From Melanocharis versteri (Eukaryota; Chordata; Aves; Passeriformes; Melanocharitidae): 64,000 bases of DNA. The stretch is from positions 747,670-811,669 of the forward strand of contig VZTG01001872.1 of NCBI GenBank assembly GCA_013397845.1, read 5' to 3'. The translations under genes and the position numbers were made by a program. Shown one piece after another: positions 1 to 13,470 of this stretch. Every line of letters begins with the position of its first letter. The first letter of the stretch is position 1. The notes below the pieces were generated by a model. That model was not told the origin of the DNA and searched no databases. It was given only the letters and a program-made list of their open reading frames with translations.

Positions 1-3000
1 AAAAAAAGGAAGCAAAACACACACACGCGCTCATAATTTGTCTCCAGTGAAAACATGTGTCTATGCATTTTGATCACCTGAGACCAGGTGAAGAGGCAAA
101 TTCTCCAAGCTGTATTTTCCTTGGTTAATTTGTTTTAAAAAACGGTGTGGGTACAAACTCTAAAACTCAGTACAATTTAATTTAAAAATCTGGTACTTTA
201 AATCATATTTTCTCCTAGGGAAGGAGCAGTTAAGTAGCATGTATGTACCTACATGTCTCGTCGTGTATTTCTGCAGAGGGAGGCTCAGCAGTGCTCAGGG
301 GTTGCAGAGGGACACTGAGGGATGTAACTCAGGGAACCTGATCTCTTCTAGCCAGCTTTTCCCCTTCAGAGCCAACTTGGGTGTTTCTCTGCTGCGCTGC
401 CTCGCCTGGTATGTCTGGCTTCACGTCTGTCCAAAGGAGATAATAGCACTTACTGCAGCATGGATTGTCCTGAGGAAACTATGGAGTCACTGGGCACAGC
501 AGTGAGGGGAGATGTACAAACAGAGGAGAGATGCACAATGTAAGATGCATTTATAAATACATCTTGGGCCCTGTGGGCCCAAATGAAAATAAACTAAGAC
601 ACCTTTATAAAAGTTAACTATGAAAGTACAATATTTTCCAGCTTTTATCATCCCAGAAATCCTGCTTATCCCTATATTCTCTTAAGAAGCCTTGGAATGT
701 TTACTAAAATGGAGCACTATGTGATAGCAGATTATACCAAGTTAACAAGAAGAGATTTGTGTTTTGTTGCTGTTCTTGAGACCTTAGGAAAAACTGAGAG
801 AATATCTGAAATGTTAACTTAATAGACAATAATTTTTTCCATCCATAGGGGAACACAGGCATCGTGTGTGTATTTTTGCTATTAATAGCATTTTGATAGT
901 ACGGTTATAAAGCTTGTCCTTGGCTTGCCTTGAAATATCATACTGACTTCACTTATTACGGAATGTTACTTTAATTTTCCAAGGTGAAGTGCTCACAGAG
1001 CAGAAACTGGTGAGGCAAAAATATGGCCAAAACTGTTACATATACCTTTAATTTTAAAGTGCTGTCCAGAAAGGTTTGCAGCAATTTTTGCTGATGCATA
1101 AATTGACCTAGACAGTAAATGATACATGACCTTAAAAATATCTGAAGTAGCCTTGCTTGGGGATTTTTAGTAGAGAGTTATTAAATGTCAGAGTAATTTA
1201 CACAAGCCTAGTTTATGCTTTTGCATTCTCTTTCTCTCTTTCTCTCTGCCACGCCATCTGAGAACCATAGGAGCATTAAAAATATTTTACATATATCTCT
1301 TTCTTTTTTTTTTTTCTTCTTATCATAGAGCTTCATCTTATTTTATTTATCACACTCAGCAAATCTCATCAAATGTGGGACTAAAATGTAGCTCACAAAG
1401 ACCTGATCCAGCAGAGCACTTAAGTACCTGCATAACTTCATTGCAATGACATTTTCCATTGCTCATTAACTGGAATTTAAAGAAAATTTTCCATTGCTTG
1501 GTGTCTGGGCATTTAGAGGAAATTGTCAGCCAAAATGGCTGAGCCATTTAGAAGAATTAGGTCAGGCAATGAGCAGACTACAAGTTGCAGAGGTCTGTAG
1601 GGAGCCCTGGAGGTTCAGACCCCTGGCAGAAAACTGGGGATAGCCAACTGGGGGGGCCTTCTAGGTATTTATTGTAATGTGGGCTTAATTCCACAGCTAT
1701 TCTCCAGTGATCAGAGTGAACTGCATTCAGGAGAGGAATCGTGGTTGTGCAGGACAGCGGAGACTTATGCCTTAAACCTTAGCAGGGCCAGTCAGCTTCA
1801 GTGGTCTGCTGCCTGGAGACAGCTCAACAGCTTCTTCTGGAACAGGTGGGATCACCTGGGCACGTCAGGGTTGTGCTGGCTCACTCCAGGGAGGCTTGCA
1901 CTGCGGAATGACCAGGAGGAGTCTTGAGGCAGTCGTCACCCATCCATTCAGTTATTTGCTGTGTCTCTCCTTGTGCCAAGGAGCTTTCAGAGCTTCTCAC
2001 TGCTTTTCACTCAGGTCCATACTGTTATTGTTTGCTGTGGCACGGAGGATGCTCTCCCAGCTGAGATGCACCCTCTGCTACCTTATTGCTAATACATGAA
2101 GAGAAGATATAGACAAGGATCAAAAACTGTTCATAGAAATTACAGCAGCAGAATTTTCTTTCCTTTTGTTTTGTTTTGCTTAAATCTGTAATCCCGCTGT
2201 ATTACAGCTCCAGGCTATCAAGTAGTGAGAAATAGGTTTTCTGTTCTGTTTTCTTAGTTTCTGGATTTTTTTTGTCCCTTATAGAAAAACAAGTTAGAGA
2301 GTTCTTTAAAAACAGGAAAGAATAGGTTTCCGGCTTGTTTGGAAAGCCTGACAAATATTGATCTGCTATATATCCTGTAGATGATTTTTTTCATCAGTGA
2401 CAAAAACTGAGCTGTATTTCAGACCTCGGCTTGCTAAAACTCTCACATGCTACAGTGTAAATTAGTGAAGTATTTTGTCAGCTACTAAACACAGAGCAGT
2501 GGATGGTCAGAGAGGAGAGCTTTTTGATCAGGAATTCTGGAGAAGAAAACAGGCACTACTTATTTATTTAAAGCAGGTCTAGCTTTTGATTGATACATCT
2601 GTTCCAGGAGAATGTTTGGCCTAAATAGCTTACTGAAAAATCAGTGATCAAACTAGTATGAAATTCTCCAAACACAGTCATTCTCTGTATTTCTCCAATA
2701 TACTCAGCAATTTCTGGATAGACTATTTTTGTGTCAAGGGTTCACAGCTTGCAATTGAAAAAACAATTTCTGTTACCAAAGTGCCTTTTTTGAGGCTTTC
2801 ATTTTATAAATTCTATGCATTATCCTTTGAGCCTGTATTGCATTAACTATAAGCCACAGTTTACGTGGAAATGCATAACAATGAGGTCTCCCTATTCCAT
2901 GTGCGTGCGTGACTCTCATTATGCAACATAAACTGCTGCTGGTTTTAATGTTGGGGTGATTAGAAATTACCCTCTCCCAACAGCGGTTTCGTAATCACTG

Positions 3001-3209
3001 TGTAATGATTTGAAGTCTATGACCAGTTCCTCATGGTCCCACAAGTGCCTTAACTGCCATTATTAGTTGTTTTGGTGACAAGACCAAGCTTGGACTGGAT
3101 ATGGAGGTTTGACCTGGAATTATAGAGCCCTGGTTTCAGGAATGAAGCAAGAGGAAGATTTATGTTTCCGATGCCTCACTTGTTTTCTGGTGGAATAATT
3201 TCTTTCTCT
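1..3209. other. non-coding AT-rich stretch, no gene seen
   Basis: I see no convincing exon, RNA gene or transposon here. All reading frames are under 90 codons and overlap one another. A pyrimidine-rich tract at about 1228-1320 ends in an AG that could act as a splice acceptor, but no open exon with a good donor follows it. Confidence 0.6.
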
Positions 3210-3254
3210 GGAATGGGTGCTTCCTCAAGCATTCCTTGAGGAATGGCACCTTCC
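3210..3254. repeat. foldback hairpin with bulged stem
   Basis: The inner arms TTCCTCAAG (3221-3229) and CTTGAGGAA (3235-3243) are perfect reverse complements around a 5-nt loop. The stem continues with GGTGC/GCACC (3216-3220, 3246-3250) and GGAA/TTCC (3210-3213, 3251-3254), separated by a TG bulge on each side. That makes about 18 paired bases. The right side also begins a direct repeat of the left arm at 3251. The stem is shorter than a typical pre-miRNA, so function is doubtful. Confidence 0.6.
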
Positions 3255-6200
3255 TCAAGCAGGACTGAGTTGTGGGCCCAGTGTCCTTTCCAGCTTTATA
3301 TACTATGGCTTGGTGGTCCGAATTCATAGAGTGAGCAAACAAGTGCCCAGATAAGAATTAGACACCCTTTTGATTATTAATTTTTTCATTTATTTTCAGA
3401 TGGCTTTTCCTTTTGTCGTGTTGTTCACACATAATCCCTCTGACTCTTCCTATGTCACACTACATCTTTTCAGTAATTTTCTGTGCTGTTCTGTCCCTCT
3501 GGATTTTACAGCCATGGATCAGAAAGGAAGTGCAAGCCCTAGCAGAAATAATAAATCCACTGCAGGTCTTGAAGGTACTAATTTCTGCAAAACAAAATAC
3601 TGCCTCAATTTTGTTACGGGCTAGAAGGGGTGATCAAAGTGAAATACATTCATTGTGGAATTGGTTTGCAAAGCCTGCTTCTAAACCATTACACACTCTT
3701 TCTAGATTTCTTTCACCCCCCAAAAAAAGTAAATAATGCAGTTGTGTCTTGCCTGGCCTGTAACATTGCGCCCCATGCAGTTCTTGCACAGTTCAAGGAT
3801 TGTTCCCAAACCAGGCCTGTCTCCTGAGATGGACAGGGAAGCTGTGTTTGCTCGGCGAAGGGGTCAGTGGATAATATGAACCTGGATAACGCATTAGAGA
3901 TCTGTGAAGGGCTGCACAATGTGGTACCTGTGGGTGATGTGGGGAACCATCCACACAGCTGCTGCACTGGAGTGCTGGGAGTCATGGTCATCCCTCAGCT
4001 GCCTGATAGCCTGGTGTGCCCAGAAGTCTGTGGCACATGTCCTGTGGCTCCAACTGGAAGGTTGGGGTGGTTGGTCTTTGCTGGAGTAATATGACATTTG
4101 AAAAAATATTTTAGGAACTGTCTTATAATAGCAGGTATTTTTAATCTGTGCAATCTATCTAATTAGGTTCAACCATGCCCCATTCCTTGTCTGATCGCCT
4201 GAGCATTTCCGCTTAACCAGTGAGGTTTATTCAATAAGGTGTCTTATAATGCTATTTCCTTCCTTGAGAGTATATGTTATCATCCCCAGCACAGACTTAA
4301 GAATCTCTCCACTTTTTTCTTATTTTAACATCCTCTGTCTCCACAGTAAAGCCCTGTGCTTTAATTAGGAGTCACCTAGCTGAGGAGAAACCTAGGTGAG
4401 ACTTTGGATCTCATTAGTTTTAAGTACCTAGAAGATTCTTAGGAGACACAGCAAGTATAGAGCAAGCACAATATAGGTAGAATCCCCATAAATTTAATAC
4501 AAGCTGGTTAAATTGTAGATTCAAATAGTTAACAAGATTAGAAATAATAAGAAATTAATACAGTTGCACAGGCAGTTGACTCACTATTACTGTCATTTCC
4601 TTTTGGCTTTGGTCATGGGGATAACAAGGTAAGGAGTAACTGTTTGTTTCCTTTTATTGATTGGTTTGATATTTGAAATAAAGATGATTTTTTTTGGTCT
4701 GAAAAAGTCTTTTGTAACTTAATACTATGTTAATTGGAATGGATGTCTTCCTGAGCCTTATTTTCTTGTTCATTTGATCTAATTAGCTGATTAATTTTTA
4801 ATTGCCTACTGAGAGATCTTTACCATATTGTGATTTGTGTTTTACGTTTACATTTGGATAACAATGGTATGCCTAAAATGACTCAAAAGTATTGTGCTGA
4901 GGTATTTCTGCAAGGGATAGTTGCAAATTATGATTTCTTCTGGCTTCCTAATTTTAGCGCAATCCACTTTGAGTTAGTACTCATTAATCAAAAAGGTTTG
5001 CACAGTGTGGAGTAGTAAGTAAGTGGTGTTTCAGTTAGGGAAACTTCATGGTAGAGGGTCTGTGACTTGGTGATCGAATGGAGAATAAATTTCTTGGCTG
5101 TTTATGAACTGCATGGAACACTTCCCAACTTACAACACTTATTCTTTTTCTCCGTAGTAATATTCTGAGATTCTTAGAATTAATGTATTAATAAGCTTAG
5201 AAATAGAAGTATAAAGTTCTAATAAGGCCAAGTGTTGCTTAAAACTTGTTTTCTGGTGACAGAAAATAAATCATAGTTCTTGGCAAGTTGTTTCAAGTTA
5301 CTCCCTAAATGTTTAAATTTTGCCCCTTCTTTTTAGACTGAATTAGTCTTGCTATAACTTCTAGCCCTTCGATCTTGTTCTTTCTTTGCCTGCTAGATTG
5401 AAGAGCCCTCTATTATCAAATTTTTGTTCCCTATGGGAGGCACTTGTAGCCTGTGATCAAATCATTCTTTAACTTTTGCTTTGATAAGTTAATTGATTGA
5501 GTGCCTTGAGTCTCTTGTAGTAAGACATGTTTCCTAATGCCGTAATTGTTCCCCTGGCTTCCTCGTAATCTATGGAATTTTTCATAGTCTTTCTTAAAAC
5601 AACACCAGGATCACAGTGAAACTACTCATCATTTCACTGATGCAAAATAAGATAACACAACCTCCCCGCTCCTATTTATTATTGTTCATACGTCTGATGA
5701 GTATAGTAGCTTTTTGTTACTGCAGTACTCTAAAAATTCACAGTAATCTGGTTACTTGTCATGGCCTGTGTTCCCAAAACCTTGCCTCCTCTTTGGGGTC
5801 TCTTTTTTCCAGAGTTGAGTCTTCCCTCATGAAATCTGTCTCATTATACTCATTCCTTGATCCGTGGCCTTCCTGTTAGCTATACTGAAGTACATAATGT
5901 CTGGTTACACTCACCTGACCCAACTGTCGTCTCCATCATTTTTCATTTTCTAGTCATCTTCCCGTATTGTGAAAATGTGACTTTTTTAAACAAAAGTGAA
6001 AAATAGTCTAGGAGGCAAGAGCCAATTCCAATACTAGCACCTTGTTCCCCAGTCACATGATGATGGGTTAGATGGATCTGCTACATAGTTTTTAAGTAGT
6101 TTAGGATACCATTCTGATTCACTGTATCTCATTTTAGCCATCCAGAAATTAGTTTCTAACGATTGCTAGTTTTCTAAGCTCTTAATAGTCAATGGAGAGA

Positions 6201-6897
6201 GATGGAGACCTTCGCAGAAAGATGTAGTGGACTTATCTGAAAAACCATAAATCACTTTTTGACAGTGCCTTTTTCTTTTCATAGACTATAATGGGAACAT
6301 AGAAAACTTAAGACAAGCTGCCAAACTTTTAGACAGCTATAATTACTGTGGATGAATCCCATCTCTTATGCTTTTTAGCTTTTCAGTTAAACTGTGGTGT
6401 GATGCAAAGCCATTTCTCTTACAGGCATCTATCAAGATGGTTGCCTTTAGCAGTCCCATTTGTAATCACATCAGAAAATGGTATCAATTTAGCTTGACAA
6501 AATCTGCTTTCCAGAAACCCATGTGGATCAGCTTTAATTTGATTATCCCTTTTAGTTCTCTATCAGGTTAGTTATCACTTATATGTCTCTTTTGCTTTTT
6601 TATCAGATCCTTTTATCAAATCCCAACTTTTTTTCACTTTAGTATTGACACACATCCAAACTGTGAAAAATCTGAGGCTCTGATGTCGTAGATTTTTTTA
6701 TTTGCTTCCACCCCATCTATATCAGATGGACTTTTCTCTGAGGTACTCCTTCAACCCTAGTTCAGTCACCAGGAGGTCTCAGGATGACTTAGAGCCATTT
6801 CTGATAAGATGTCCTTTCCATGCAGCCTGTCCATATGGTTAAGTCCTGCAACCTGCACAATGGAGGTAATGGTTTTGGGGTTTTTTAGGTTTTTTGA
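3255..6897. other. non-coding AT-rich stretch, no gene seen
   Basis: Reading frames are short and scattered and show no recognisable domain. Apart from the homeodomain-type motif cluster at 4780-4804, listed separately, I see nothing to annotate. Confidence 0.55.
4780..4804. promoter_or_regulatory. cluster of homeodomain-type TAAT motifs
   Basis: TAATTAG (4780-4786), GATTAAT (4789-4795) and TTAATTG (4798-4804) sit within 25 bp. TAATTA/ATTA cores are typical homeodomain targets. The surrounding DNA is AT-rich, so a chance cluster is possible, and conservation has not been tested. Confidence 0.25.
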
Positions 6898-6935
6898 TTT
6901 GGTTTGGTTTGGTTTGGTTTGGTTTGGTTTGGTTT
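6898..6935 (+). repeat. (GGTTT)n pentanucleotide microsatellite
   Basis: Seven uninterrupted GGTTT units follow a leading TTT, flanked by further T-rich and G-rich sequence. The minus-strand frame through it (6839-7075) encodes low-complexity Lys/Gln/Asn/Pro sequence and is an artefact of the repeat. Confidence 0.95.
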
Positions 6936-7119
6936 GTTTGTTTTTGGATTTGTTTTTTCTTTTTTTTTGGGCTTAAAGTGAAACATTTCATGAGAATACT
7001 AAATTGTGTGTTTCTCTTTCCAAACATGCATGGTGTTAATTTTTTTTTTTTAAATATCTGAGGAAAAGTTACCACACTTTTGGTTTTTCTTCATCTTCCT
7101 CATTTCTTTTTCTTTGTAG

Positions 7120-7226
7120 AATAGAGATGTCTGGAAGAAAACAGACAGACCAAGGTGGTCTGCCCTCTGACTGCAGAAAGGCTTACAGGGCTGAAGGGAA
7201 AGCTATGATCTTGTACTACTTGCATG
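7120..7226 (+). other. candidate exon (splice-framed, open in one frame)
   Basis: A long pyrimidine tract (about 7083-7117) ends in TTTGTAG, a strong acceptor-like sequence. The following 107 bases end in CATG followed by GTAAGA, a good donor. One frame is open throughout, from 7121, and contains ATG at 7127 followed by Ser-Gly-Arg-Lys-Gln-Thr-Asp-Gln. The other frame that starts at the first exon base stops within the segment. I recognise no protein family in the peptide. It could be a coding exon with a start codon, an exon of a long non-coding RNA, or a chance pseudo-exon. There is no linked exon I can pair with it by frame. Confidence 0.22.
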
Positions 7227-10200
7227 GTAAGAGATGCAAACCAACTGATCTTTTGTTATTTAATATTGTTGCATAAGCAGAATGCTCTGGAATAAGGAAT
7301 TTTGCCTTCAAGTTAAAAGAATGCTTGCAGAACAAAAGCAATAGGAGAAAAGGTACACGATGGTGTTTTCCTGATAGGGAGACTCCCCAAAACTCAAAAC
7401 TACCTGACAGACAAGAGATACTCTTGCAAGAGTGTTCATTCAAGTCGATGTTATCTTGGAAACTACTGGTGGCGATTGAAATACCAAAATGCCGATCTAC
7501 CTGGCACCAGAGTGATGAGCTGTGAAGGCAAGTCATTGCCATCCTCTCCAGCCTGATCTCTCTGCCAGATTTCGAGTAGCACCTCAAAGGACAGAGGGTC
7601 TTATATTTCATTCCAGCCACTCCTGTTCATCTGTTGGAGGGATGTGTTGCCATTGTAGAAGTGGATCCTTTCACAGGATGCGTCAGGATTTCTTGTACTT
7701 AAGAAATGGTGGACTGCAATATCACTAATTATAGGAATAATTTATTTTCTGTAAAGATGGATTAGAAAAATAGTTCAATGATATGTCCTTCTTCCTGGGT
7801 AATCCAAAGACAGATTTTGCTGGGGGGGCAAGGTGGTGTTACCTGGCAATGATATTCCACACTGCCTAATTCTGAGCCTTCTGATAACTATAAGGGATCC
7901 AGTTAACGTCTAGTGCAACCACCCACTGTTGGAAGTTAATTCACTTCAGTTGGAGGTGTCTGGAATTTTCTTTCTTCTCTTTCCTTAGTCTTCTCACTTC
8001 CTTCATTTTTTTCTATTGTCCGCTATTTCCACTTCTGCATCAGAAGTACAGGTAATAGTTTTGCAGGGGCCAGACTACCAAATGGGCCAGTTGGAGAGTT
8101 TCAGTTCATTAAGGGTCTGAGGATGTTGGTTTTTTTAAAATTCCTACACTGCCAGGCTAGTGTCATGCAGGACGTTTTGAGAGAATATTTTCCAAAATGC
8201 AGTTTTGTAGTCCAGAATTAATATTTTGCAACACAGCAAGTGCATCACAGCCCTACATAGTTACCACTCCAACATCTCCTACATCATCTTAAAAGAATAT
8301 TTGCACTGAAGCCGTTTCAGATCTTTGGGACAGATCACACTTTGGCTCATTATTGGAGTTACCTAACCAGCAATGAGTTGCATTTCATCATGAAGGTATT
8401 TACGTGATTACTTCTTGGGAGGTGTTCATCCAAGTGTAAATTACTCTGCCTTGGAACAGATTTTAGCTGGTGCCGACAGCTTGGATGACTGGCACATTGT
8501 CATTTTCATAACACACCTAAAAGGAAGGTGCCAAAAGAACCAAAGTGGTAGTGGTGCAGTGAAAAATTTCCAGTAAAAATTTGTCTCAAGGTATATTGGT
8601 TGGTTTCATTTAATATCTGGGATAAAACAACATTAAAAACTGTTATTTTTCTTTCACACTGTTTGGGGAGGGGGGATCTCCATTCATGTGAAAGCAGTGT
8701 GTGGTGATACTGCCATGGTAACACAAAATTATGTGGTTTTGCTTCTTCTAATGCATACTCATCCTCTTTTCAGATGTCCCTGAACTACTCCAGCTGTGCT
8801 AATGTAATGAAAACAGTTTAATTTCTCTCCTAGCCATTTTGTCAGAGGTTTTGTGGGGTGAAATTTCTGTGCTCTTGTGGATATTTTGCCCTGGTTTCCT
8901 GAAGAATAGAAGGGATATGCAGTCACTCAATGTGCCAGATAGTCAGTTGTGTTCCTCTCTCTGTTGACCAGTTACAACAAAATTTGATGTAAAAAAATTA
9001 TTTCTGAAATTAAATTCCTACAAGTATTAGGAAAAGTGATGGTTGAAAAGAGCAGACAGACCCAATTTATTACCCCCATTCCTCTGGACATGAGAATCAC
9101 CGCACTAGAGCGATGCTACATGTGCTCCAGAGTTCACACATTACTAAGCACATCTCACATGCACTTTATTAGACAGAGTATAATCCAGACATGGGATGCA
9201 AATCAAAGTGAACCACACTTTGTGAGTTTACAGCTCAGGAAATGAAGAGAAGCTGCTTTCCTTCTGCTCACTGCAACAGAAACCCTTTTGAAAAGGACGT
9301 TAGTTCCAACCCCTGCTTTGGGAGTGTGCTGCATGTGATTTCATCCCATTAGCTGTGATGGTCACCATTCAGTCCTGTAAGTGATGACGTGATGTAATGG
9401 GGGAAAGGGTTGTTTCCAGTGTTATCAGTATAAATCTTCCTGTGAACACTTGACCAAGAACACACATGTTTTGCAATTATGTCAGTTTAAAGAAGCCAAC
9501 TATTTCCCCACAGTACTGTAGAATGGTTTTGTTTTTATTTTTTTTTTCTGGCAAGAGATGTGAAGAATTTGCCATTTCTATATATTATAATAATTTTTAA
9601 TGCTGGAATGGTTCACATCCAGGTTTTTAAAACAGGAGGCATGTAGCCCACAGTTTTGTTTGTTTCATTTATTCAGCATGGCGTGGCTAGGTCCTGGAAC
9701 TAGCTTATATGAGGTCATTACCCTATTGATTAAATAGTGTGATGAAAAGGGCATGATAATACACTGCTGGGAGATTATTGCCAGACACTTTGCAAACAAA
9801 GCTGCTGAAAGGAGAGCAGTTGTGAGACCTTCAGTGTGGTGTGTAATTAGCAAGCGAGTAGGAATTAAAATAAAGGATACATGGCATGATATAGTGATTA
9901 TGTGCAGATAAGTAATGTTTTGAATACTCCCTTTTGGTAACTCTAATGAGAATACGTCTTAGTGCAGGAAATGTCTGCTGGGACTACACTATCCAGAATC
10001 CTTAAACAAGCTGTGCGGTAAGTTGTCCCCAGCAGTGAAAGAAAAGCATGGATGCAATGCTGTGGATCTGCCTCTTTCTTCAAACCTTTTTCTCTAGGTC
10101 TTTCTTTTCTTTGAAAAATCTCATACTGATACAACGAGTGTTAGAGAAAAACAGTACATCTGTGATTTTTCTTTGGGAAGGAGCACCATTTCTTTAAAAA

Positions 10201-13200
10201 ACTCCAAACAATCTTTTTGGGGACATCTGGATTTGAACAAGGTGCCTTTTGAGGGGGAAACATCAGCCACTACAACATGAAAGAGTTGTCCAAACCTGGG
10301 ATATACAGGCAGTGCCAAACTTGTGATTCTTGCAGCCGGCCTAGCCTCCCCTCTGCCCCTCTGAGGAGCACAAATACTTACATGTTCCTGAAATAAATCA
10401 GGGCATCTGATTTATTCTGTGACATGAGTTTCACCTCAGCAACCCTTTCAGGCCTACAAAACCCAGCAGATCAGAGGCTTTTCAGGCAGCATCTCAGTTG
10501 CCTAAAGGCGAATTAAATGGAAATTTTCAGAATAAGGCATGGACCAACTTTAGGGAGAGAGAAATGGATAGACATTGGCAGACATCCTTCTGGCTATTTC
10601 TTTGCCCAGTTTCAAGATCCTTCCAGTAATGAAATTCATCACAAGACAAAGGAAATTTGCAAAATAATATTAGTACAATTCTTCAGAGCTGTTACCCATG
10701 GTGTTATAGATATGGGAGGGATAGCTCCTGTCTTAGTGTCTGTCAAAAATCTCGAGCTGCATGTGGAATAGACAAACACACAGCAGTAGCAGTGGGAGAG
10801 GAGAGGGCACCAGGGAAAAAAAATAAGGGAAGGGAGAAGAGAGGAAAAGAGGAAAACAGTGCTGTTGTAGGGGAAAGTATCCACTCAAGGCAGAAGGGTG
10901 AAGCAGCCATGGTGAGGGCAAAGTAAATGGGGAATACTCTGTCTGGCTCTATTAACCCTCATTTTAGTTCCTCTTTTCCATTTTTCAGCTTAAGTAAGCA
11001 AGCATATAGCCATGTTTATATAATAGCTGGAGTAATGAAGATGGAATATACCAATTTGGGGCTAATTCTTGCCCTCGGGAGAGCACAGGCACTGCAGCTG
11101 TGGCCAGCCCCTACCAAAAAGGAGTGGTGAGGAGAACAGCTCCTTGTATCTGACTGCCCATTACATCCTCACCAGGGCCCGCCATAGTCTAGCCCTTAGA
11201 ATAAATAGATGAGGTTAATTTTTCCATCTGTAGAGTTGGTTTAGCAGCTCTTAGCACTGGTTCAATTGTGCTCCCACTGAAGCTTGAGAACAGTTGGACC
11301 CAAAAAGCCCATTTATAACCTTTCTCAGATATCGGAGTTTGTGTCTTGGGACTATCTTTTGTTCTCTTCCTATTTGATATCTTCACCTTCCAGATCGTAA
11401 CAGGCAGGGTTTTCCTCAACTTTATCACAGTGCTGTTACATACTTAGAGCCATAATATCCCTTGATTTGGGGGCGTGGGAGAAACATGCAGCATGCCACA
11501 TTTGACCACATCCTCTGAAACTGAGGTTGTGGTTGAGCTAATTATTTTCACGGCTGGAAGAGAACAGACAATGCTGCCTAAAGAGTGGGAAGATATGTGT
11601 CTGAGTGAGCCTGTGTTTGTGTGGTTATACCATCTGGGAAGAGCAGAGCCAGAAATACTTCCCCTTGGCTTTTTTTTAATGTGCAAATCCTCAGTGAAGA
11701 TGCAAACGGTGAAGTCTCATTTCTCTGCTGAAGTCCTGCATTTGTCTGAGGGTTGGGGTGCTGGGGACTGCATCTCGCTGCAGAAACCCTGCCCTCTGGA
11801 ATTCCTGTTCTTCATTCCCCAACTCACGCTTTTTGCTTCTGTGTGCAGGGGGGAAGTTGCCCTTCCTCTGCATTTCTTGTTTTTGTTACACGAGCGGTAT
11901 GAAGTACCCTTTATTTATAATCTGAACGTTAGGGATGTTGGGCCAATCTGGTGCTTCCAGCTGGCTGAACACTTCCTAGAGCTTTGGATGCCAGATATAA
12001 CGTAATTTATTGTGGAAAACAGTAGGGGAAATACACGTCTCGCTATCAAAGGTTAACGTAGAATATCAGCAGCTTTTCAGCAAGGGTACATGTATTGTTG
12101 GATAGTCTGTGATTATGTGTCTCTTATTAAAATAGAAAACCAAATTGCTTTCCTTTTTGATGCTGCTGTTTAGCCACCTCTCTTTTCCTTCCTTCCCCTC
12201 AGTTTTTTTAACTCCTTCATTGCATTTTGCAGTTTTCACATGTTTACTTACAGAGAAAAAATCAATTGTACTTTGTTTGTTTGGCATGAAACTGAGCAAA
12301 ATAAGGGGGATTTTTTTTCTTTTGGCTTTGTTTTAACTAAAACATCCATTTCTGTGCCAAGACAGAGCAAAACTGCTAAGTTAGCCAAGGCTATAAATTG
12401 AACTGGTCCTTTTACCTCTAGAAAATACTAAAGCATCCTTCTGCCACTGAGCTGGCACCTGTTGCTGGATCAAGTGCTACTATTAACGGGAAATCAGGAA
12501 AGTACATTATCACTCCAGTGCTGTCATTACCAGAGGGTTTCACTGAACTGTAGAGTCAGGAAAGTGATACTGGGAACACCAGAGAAAAATGGCACACTGA
12601 GCACGGGAAGAGAAGCTTCAGACAAAAAACTTGGAGACATATTAAGAGTTTGGGAAGGTACCCAGTGTGGAGGCAAGTGGCTGCTTTTAAAGGGGATGTA
12701 TTAGGTAAAGTGTCCCGTTATTCTTCAGGTTTAGAGATAAACTGGTGTAGACTTTTCTAATGGGCTCATTTAATCAATTCTAAAATCTCTGAAAGCTGCC
12801 AAGGCAAGATTGAGTCAGCCTGGAATCTAATGAGGTTCATTCTGCACCAAGGAAAACCCCAAAGAGAGATTTTATTGGCAACTTTTTTTCTTCCCACTGG
12901 GGTAAGTTGCCTTGCAGGGATTCTTCTGCTTAAGAGAGGTTTTTTTAAACATCTGAACTATGCAGTGAACTGCACTGATAGTTCAATTAAAAATATAATG
13001 GAAACATATAGAATAATAAGTTAGTAAATACTGTGGTTATGTAAGACATAAACTTATTACTTACTCTGGGTGTTGCCAGGTCAGTAGGTGGGGAGCTGCT
13101 TTCTTCCTTGAAAGCCATGCTGAATTCACCAGTTCTTTTGTCATTAGAGCCATAAGGAAGACTTAGGTGAACATTTTGTTATAGTTCACAGTCTGGGCTG

Positions 13201-13335
13201 CATCTGACTTCCATTTTATGGGATAAAAAAATGACAAATAATACATAAATTCAGTTTGGTTTGCTTTTCCTTTTCAAAGTTCTCTAGAGACCTGAAATAA
13301 TCTTCCTGACACCCATGCAAGTTAAGCGTAGCTAT
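7227..13335. other. non-coding stretch, no gene seen
   Basis: No recognisable exon, RNA gene or mobile element. The longest frame (11475-12005, plus strand, 176 codons) has an arbitrary composition, no domain and no splice or promoter context. The stretch 10780-10860 is purine-rich. Sequence near 11255-11300 vaguely resembles old dispersed SINE tails but cannot be called. Confidence 0.55.
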
Positions 13336-13470
13336 CGAGTTTTACAGATGTGGAAACTGAGGCACAGAGAGGTTAAATAATGTCGTTTGAAAATACAGGT
13401 GCCTAAAATGAAGCAACTTGAGTCCATGATCCAAACAGCAGAAGCTCCAAGCTCCTGATTGCACTAGAAA
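13336..13470 (-). mobile_element. MIR: MIR-type SINE relic
   Basis: The segment TTTTACAGATGTGGAAACTG (13340-13359) followed by AGGCACAGAGAGGTTAA matches what I know as the reverse complement of the MIR 3' part (consensus reading TTTTACAGATGAGGAAACTGAGGCACAGAGAGGTTAAG). The match weakens after about 13400, but the order of pieces stays plausible to about 13465. It is old and inactive. The match is from memory of the consensus, not from an alignment. Confidence 0.8.

Noticed and set aside
6839..7075. Minus-strand frame rich in Lys, Gln, Asn and Pro
   Set aside because: It is the translation of the GGTTT microsatellite and neighbouring T-runs.
11475..12005. 176-codon plus-strand open frame, the longest in the window
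   Set aside because: No recognisable domain, no splice or promoter context, overlapping frames on the other strand, and a length expected by chance in 64 kb.
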